Shown here: positions 58,259-64,000 of the stretch, in pieces | Numbering within the stretch: position 1 is the stretch's first letter | How the letters are laid out: every line of letters starts with the position of its first letter | Assembly (NCBI GenBank): GCA_026874595.1 | Contig: CM049316.1 | Location: 67,914,676 to 67,978,675 of the forward strand | Direction of reading: 5' to 3' | DNA length: 64,000 nucleotides | Source of the DNA: Sipunculus nudus | Lineage: Eukaryota > Annelida > Sipuncula > Golfingiida > Sipunculidae | Position numbers and translations under genes: made by a program | The notes under the pieces: model-generated | What the model saw: the letters and a program-made list of their open reading frames with translations, nothing else | What the model was told of the DNA's origin: nothing | The model's database searches: none

Positions 58259-60892
58259 AGAATTTTCGGAGATGTATATACTATGAAGAATCGGTCTTAA
58301 CCAGCAACCGATGGTAAAACTATCGATTTAGAAAGTTTTACTCGTTGTTTTACTGTGAGCTGGCCACTTTGCGCATGTGACAGAGCTAGTGTATCCTTCC
58401 GGTCCAAATAAATTCTTTTTATTTACAAATTGAAACAAAAGACGTTTCTACAGGAATATTTACCTCAGGACAATGGAACCATCGACTTTATATGTGTAAG
58501 GTTTATCTTGTGGTTTTCCGCTCCCGTTTTCATCATATATTTTACATGTCTTAAGCCTTGAATAAAAACTAGTGAGAATATAAAGCGTATAAAGTGATAG
58601 CATATGTTCGTTGCCTACTTAAAGACTTCTATCCGGGGAAAAGCGATATTATGGTCCGTACACACAATTTTTACATAAACTTGCACATTAATTATTTAAT
58701 CAGGAAAAGTTTGCTGAACTTTACAAAGGTTGTTAGGGACAGGTATTCTACGTGCGTGCCGAGTTGAAATGACGGCTTCGTTCCTGATAAAATGTGCTGT
58801 AATACACCTTCTGTCAAATAAATCCATTAATTTTAATTGCAAATACGGAAATTAACCCCCCCCCCCCCCCCCCCCTTCCCCTTAGGACACGTCCACCACA
58901 GTTGCAGCTGCATTGGAAATCTCTAAATGGGAAATGTCTAACACATCAATTAATGTAATAGGTGAAATAATCACACTTGCCTTCTCGTATTACGCAGCAT
59001 ACGTTTGTCAATTTTAAATAGGGAGTAAAACTAAATTAACACTTTTCTTAAAGTACCAGCTATACACATGTGTGTATTTGGAAACGGATTATAATGAAGC
59101 TATGGCTACTGTCCTGCAGGGGACAGCTTAAGGTAGTGTTACATCCTGTTAAACAGCAATCCTGAATAGTTAAATGCGCACTGCGTGACCTTTCAACCCG
59201 GGGGTCAGAGAGTGCGCTTCTTACAATGGAATTCATGTGTCTTGTCAGTAAAGATAAAGGAGCATGTTCCTATTGACCTCGTTGAACCAGGAATAGACAT
59301 CCCTGCTTCATTCGCTGGTTACATATGAAATAACTTTGGCGTCTCGAATATGTTTACTGTAAGTTTAATTTTTACCTGGTTTGCTTAATAACGATGAAGA
59401 CAAACAAAGGGAAGCCTTGTCAAACATGCAATTAGGCAATACAGATAACGCATACGTACACCTGTTCATGGTTCTGTGCTTTGAATTTTGAAAATATCAT
59501 ACTTCTCTTAGTACAGCTTTTTCATAACGCTCGCAAGATATTGTATTTTTAGACTAAGCAAACAGTGCTTTCAGTCATCATGAGGTTATTTTATTCAACA
59601 TCTTACATAACTTAAGTAACTGTCTTGCCAACACCAACTATTGTCAAAGAAATTAAATAAAATAGCGTGTTTTTATTGTACATTTTTATTGAAAATGAAA
59701 ATGTAGCCTTTTTTTTTAAAGGATATTCCGATCATCTAAATTGGAAAATCACTGTGGGTTCACAAAAAATAAAATTAAAAGAAAAAAGTAAATTTTTAAA
59801 AATGTTAATCACTATCAATATCTATCGTTATAGGTCTCAAAAATGAAGAGATGTCTTGACAGTAACTTTCAGGTTAAGGATGGAAGGGCTATCTATATAA
59901 TGCATTATAGTAAATATTCTTTATTCTCTATGCATATTTTCTGACTGTGCATATTTCGAAAATAATTTTATTAAAAAACATATCTTTCATAAAGTTCAAT
60001 ATTAACTTATTTAGTTTATTTTTAATAGCATTTTCCTATAACAAACGTTGTTAAATGTCATTTGTTGACATGACATGTTTTAATGCACATTGTTATGGTT
60101 TTCATGGTTTATTCCCAAGATATTACGGCAACCCTTGCTTTCGTTTGACAGCATTTCCAAAACCTTACCCATAAGAAGCATAAAAGTAAATTCAGATTAT
60201 TGGAAAGATTTTACCTGATTACTTATACTGTCAAGATACATGATATATATTACATTTGTGAATAAGAATTAATAATTCTTGGTATATGATTTCCATGTCT
60301 TAACTAAGGGAAGGTGTTTTATTTTCAATTAAAAAAGTGTAATTAACACAAAAAGCAGAATAAAATGATACTAATCTTGAGTCTGTAATCTGTAATAAAA
60401 AAATCTTTATGTTCATCGATTCTATGATTTTGTTTTTTTTAAATTCAACTGACGCAGAAAAAATCCCCATAGTTAACAAGGTGGTATCACATTGATGCTT
60501 GATCTATCGGCCATCCTTAACCATTGTGTGCAAAATATTGTAAATTTATTCAATGTCACACCTTTAGCTGGTGTCTACCCAACCAATATGCTTTAATTGC
60601 GCCTATTGGTGATCATGCTTGTATATATGGACTTTCGCATGATTTTGCAGGCGATTTTTGTATGGTAATATATTGCGATATTTATTGGGATGTTTTCTAA
60701 CTATCAATTTATAGGAAACAGGTGTGCTTTCTGAAACATATGCATATAGTTCATATGTTATTATCATGTTAGTATATATCGTTAACGTATTTAGCAAGAT
60801 ATATACATATTCGTTGATAAACACATTCAAATTCATGTATAGATAACCTTTTGCCTTATATATGGAGTAACTTTAAATTACGAGAGAAACAT

Positions 60893-60903
60893 TATTATTA
60901 TTG

Positions 60904-60940
<37 letters not shown>
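60893..60940. repeat. TTA trinucleotide microsatellite
   Basis: About 14 ATT units, with a ttgttgtta interruption at the left. Confidence 0.9.
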
Positions 60941-62271
60941 AATAAAGCCACGTATTCACAAAATATTTAAAAAAAATATAAATGATATGGCAAAAAAATG
61001 TGCAAATCACTGTCTTTTTTCATACTAAAAAAGCGATATTGTTACGGACCATAATAAATGCTATTATACACCTGAGCAGTATCTTAAAAGATATGTGAAT
61101 AACGAATAACATATATACTGCCAACAGACATAGAAGGACTGAGATGATTTTTTTTATTATAAATTATAGGAAATAAGGATCATCTAATTTGTGTGAATTA
61201 TTCCTCGTCAAATAAAACTGATAATTTTCTCATTAACATGGATGATCAGAAAGTACCCTGAAATTATTACTGTACATCCTCCCCTGAATATAATGATTCA
61301 TTCAAATGGAATGCCGACATAGATATTTGTACGCTTCATGTTTAAAACATTAATTCATTCAAGGAAGCTCAATTAATCATACAAAAAATAATCGTAATAT
61401 CAGATAAAAGAAAAAGTCAAGCAATCAGACACTAGTTCTTTACCTGCAGCCTGATAATTACCATCAGAACGACCTTCCAGAGACCTCCACTTGAGTGGCG
61501 TTGTGTTAAACGGGAGTAGGAAAAAACCCAGGTAAAACACCCCTTGGGATTAAAGGGTAATCGTGCAAAATAACGGGCCCATCTTACATGGTCTCACAAA
61601 AAAGTGTGACCACATTTCAGTGAAAAAACTATTTCATGTAAAAGTTTAAGATCCGGTGCATCTAATGATACAATATTTTTGTATATTTGATATAAATATA
61701 TTTTGCTACAGACTGTCGAAAAAGGGAAGTTTGCTTAAAATACCCAAAATGACGTCGTGTCAAGGTTGCAAAGACGTTCTCAGCCGACGTCATAAATGCA
61801 CAGTACTGTACGTGCATACCGTGTTAAACAAAAGGATGATGTCTAACAAAATTTACTGTCAATATATCTTTTTATGCATAGACAGAGAGACAATTTTACC
61901 TCTGAATATCCATATTTCCCAAGATTTAATAAAAGTTGACGACGTCGTGCCGCCAAAAACATAAACATGCAACTGTTGTCTGTGAATGTATTCGATTGAT
62001 CACGTTAACTCTTGCTCTATTCAGCTTTGCCTCTATGTACGTTTTATATGCCAAATAAATATAAATTGTGTAATAAACAGTAATTTTTGTGGACAGAGTA
62101 TAAAGACTACATTTTCAACATGTCATTTATCTTATTTTTTTTTGGTCCTGTTAGACTACTTTATTTAAGGACAATCAGAAGGGAACATCCCCTCCCCACG
62201 AGTAACAGACCGGTAGCACTTAAAATCGAGACGTACGCGGGAGAAACACGGGACCATGTTGGGCATATCAT

Positions 62272-62652
62272 CCATATGTGACCACATTTTATAATATTAT
62301 ATATATAATACAAACTTATATGGCTGGTCAAATAAAATGTGGTCACACATTATTTTTGTTAATAATTATTGGTAATAAATGTGGTCACGCCATATGTGAC
62401 CACATTTTATAATATTCTATATATAATACAAACTTATTAGGCTGGTCAAATAAAATGTGGTCACACCTTATTTTTGTCAATATTTATTGGGAAAAATGTG
62501 GTCACACCATATGTGACCACATTTTATAATATTATATGTTTATTACAAACTTATATGGCTGGTCAAAATGTGGTCACACCTTATTTTTGTTAATATTAAT
62601 TGTAAAAAATGTGGTCTCACCTTATGTGACCACATTTTTTAATATATTATAT

Positions 62653-62694
<42 letters not shown>

Positions 62695-64000
62695 CAAACT
62701 TATATGGCAGGTCAAAATGTGGTCACACCTTATTTTTGTCAATATTCTTCGGTGAAAAATGTGGTTATAATGTTCTATATATAATACAAACTTCTATGGC
62801 TGGTCAAGTTAAATGTGGTCACAACTTAATTTTGGCAAAATTTATTTTTTAAAATGTTGTCACACCATATGTGACCACATTCTAAAAATTATAAATTTAT
62901 TACAAACTTCTATGGCTTGTCAAATAAAATGTGGTCACACCTAATTTTTGTTAATATTTATTGTAAAAAATGTGGTCACACCATGTGACCACATTTTATA
63001 ATATATTAAATATGTATACATATAATACAAACCTATATGGCTGGTCAAATAAAATGTGGTCACACCTTATTTTTGTTAATATTTATTAGTAAAAATGTGG
63101 TCACACCTTATGTGACCACATTTTATAATATTCTAAATATAATACAAACTTATATGAATGGTCAAATAAAATGTGGTCACACCTTATTTTTGTCAAAATT
63201 TATTGTAAAAAATGTGGTCACACCATATGTGACCACATTCTAAAAATTATATATTTATTACAAACTTATATGGCTTGTCAAATAAAATATGGTCACACCT
63301 AATTTTTGTTAATATTTATTGTAAAAAATGTGGTCACACCATGTGACCACATTTTATAATATATTAAATATGTATACATATAATACAAACCTATATGGCT
63401 GGTCAAATAAAATGTGGTCACACCTTATTTTTGTTAATATTTATTAGTAAAAATGTGGTCACACCTTATGTGACCACATTTTATAATATTCTAAATATAA
63501 TACAAACTTATATGAATGGTCAAATAAAATGTGGTCACACCTTATTTTTGTCAAAATTTATTGTAAAAAATGTGGTCACACCATATGTGACCACATTCTA
63601 AAAATTATATATTTATTACAAACTTATATGGCTTGTCAAATAAAATGTGGTCACACCTAATTTTTGTTAATATTTATTGTAAAAAATGTGGTCACACCAT
63701 GTGACCACATTTTATAATATATTAAATATGTATACATATAATACAAACCTATATGGCTGGTCAAATAAAATGTGGTCACACCTTATTTTTGTTAATATTT
63801 ATTAGTAAAAATGTGGTCACACCTTATGTGACCACATTTTATAATATTCTAAATATAATACAAACTTATATGAATGGTCAAATAAAATGTGGTCACACCT
63901 TATTTTTGTCAAAATTTATTGTAAAAAATGTGGTCACACCATATGTGACCACATTCTAAAAATTATATATTTATTACAAACTTATATGGCTTGTCAAATA
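62272..64000. repeat. Palindrome-rich TGTGGTCACA satellite with 358-bp higher-order repeat
   Basis: Monomers of about 114-127 bases carry aaaatgtggtcacacc, catatgtgaccacatttt, a TA-rich segment, tacaaacttatatggc and tggtcaaataaaatgtgg. The facing tgtggtcacacc and tgtgaccaca halves make each monomer an inverted repeat. From 63,037 a block of three monomers (117+114+127) repeats with exact 358-base spacing at 63,395 and 63,753 with almost no differences, while units at 62,272-63,000 are more diverged, one with an AT expansion at 62,648-62,690. The 68-codon ORF repeated three times is a by-product. The array runs off the window. Confidence 0.95.

Larger units (their letters stand above)
57001..62271. 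other. Long non-coding stretch
   Basis: No gene supported over 5 kb. Simple sequence: G run 57,018-57,032; AT at 57,257-57,293; AT then GT at 58,198-58,258; C run at 58,856-58,876; TTA repeat at 60,893-60,940. The 82-codon minus-strand ORF at 57,714-57,962 and 102-codon plus-strand ORF at 61,656-61,964 have no recognisable motif. Two GACGTC boxes lie at 61,750-61,795. A first satellite-like motif gtgtgaccacattt appears at 61,604. Confidence 0.45.

Noticed and set aside
63037-63959. Identical 68-codon ORF repeated three times
   Set aside because: By-product of the satellite higher-order repeat; AT-rich and without gene context.

Overview
This is eukaryotic, AT-rich, repeat-laden DNA, almost certainly from an invertebrate animal and plausibly a mollusc. 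That assignment is inference from the type of repeats, the retroelement family and the intron-split genes; nothing in the window fixes the species. There are no operons and no long intact open reading frames. Real coding sequence appears only as short exons with GT/AG borders, almost all on the minus strand, in long introns or intergenic DNA full of satellites, microsatellites and decayed transposons.

Genes. The clearest host sequence is a tandem family of secreted subtilisin-like (peptidase S8 fold) proteins on the minus strand. Locus 1 holds the C-terminal half of an S8-like domain: a split exon at 17,522-18,159, followed by two homologous, mutually exclusive-looking last exons at 15,828-16,027 and 13,117-13,337. 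Locus 2, further downstream on the same strand, holds one exon (1,255-1,977) that spans most of an S8-like domain and carries a frameshift. In both, the catalytic Asp, His and oxyanion Asn positions are not conserved, so these look like pseudo-proteases or decaying copies. Minus-strand exon candidates at 10.9-11.5 kb, 47.9 kb (signal-peptide exon) and 55.8-56.2 kb may be upstream exons of this or another secreted gene. A plus-strand exon candidate at 24.70-24.83 kb is independent.

Mobile elements. A degraded 6.1-kb LTR retrotransposon (33,276-39,388) has LTRs of about 805 bp, a tRNA-Pro-type primer binding site and a polypurine tract. Its gene order is gag - protease - integrase - reverse transcriptase - RNase H. 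Integrase ahead of reverse transcriptase is the hallmark of Gmr1-like Ty3/Gypsy elements; here the integrase catalytic core is deleted. Smaller relics are a LINE-like fragment, a GIY-YIG endonuclease fragment of the kind seen in Penelope-like elements, a tRNA-derived SINE, a MITE, pogo/Tigger-like terminal repeats, a pair of roughly 85-bp inverted repeats 3.7 kb apart, and two dispersed repeat families shared between distant parts of the window.

Satellites. Between 18.3 and 31 kb the sequence is dominated by tandem repeats: a perfect 72-bp duplication, a 103-bp repeat, a large degenerate array of about 76-bp units containing a telomere-like TAACCCTAACCC core (19.5-23.3 kb), and a 75-bp GTCGGAACTGTCGGAAG array (29.8-30.7 kb). 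The right edge (62.27-64.0 kb and beyond) is a palindrome-rich TGTGGTCACA satellite with a 358-bp three-monomer higher-order repeat. Long AT microsatellites and C/G homopolymers are scattered throughout.
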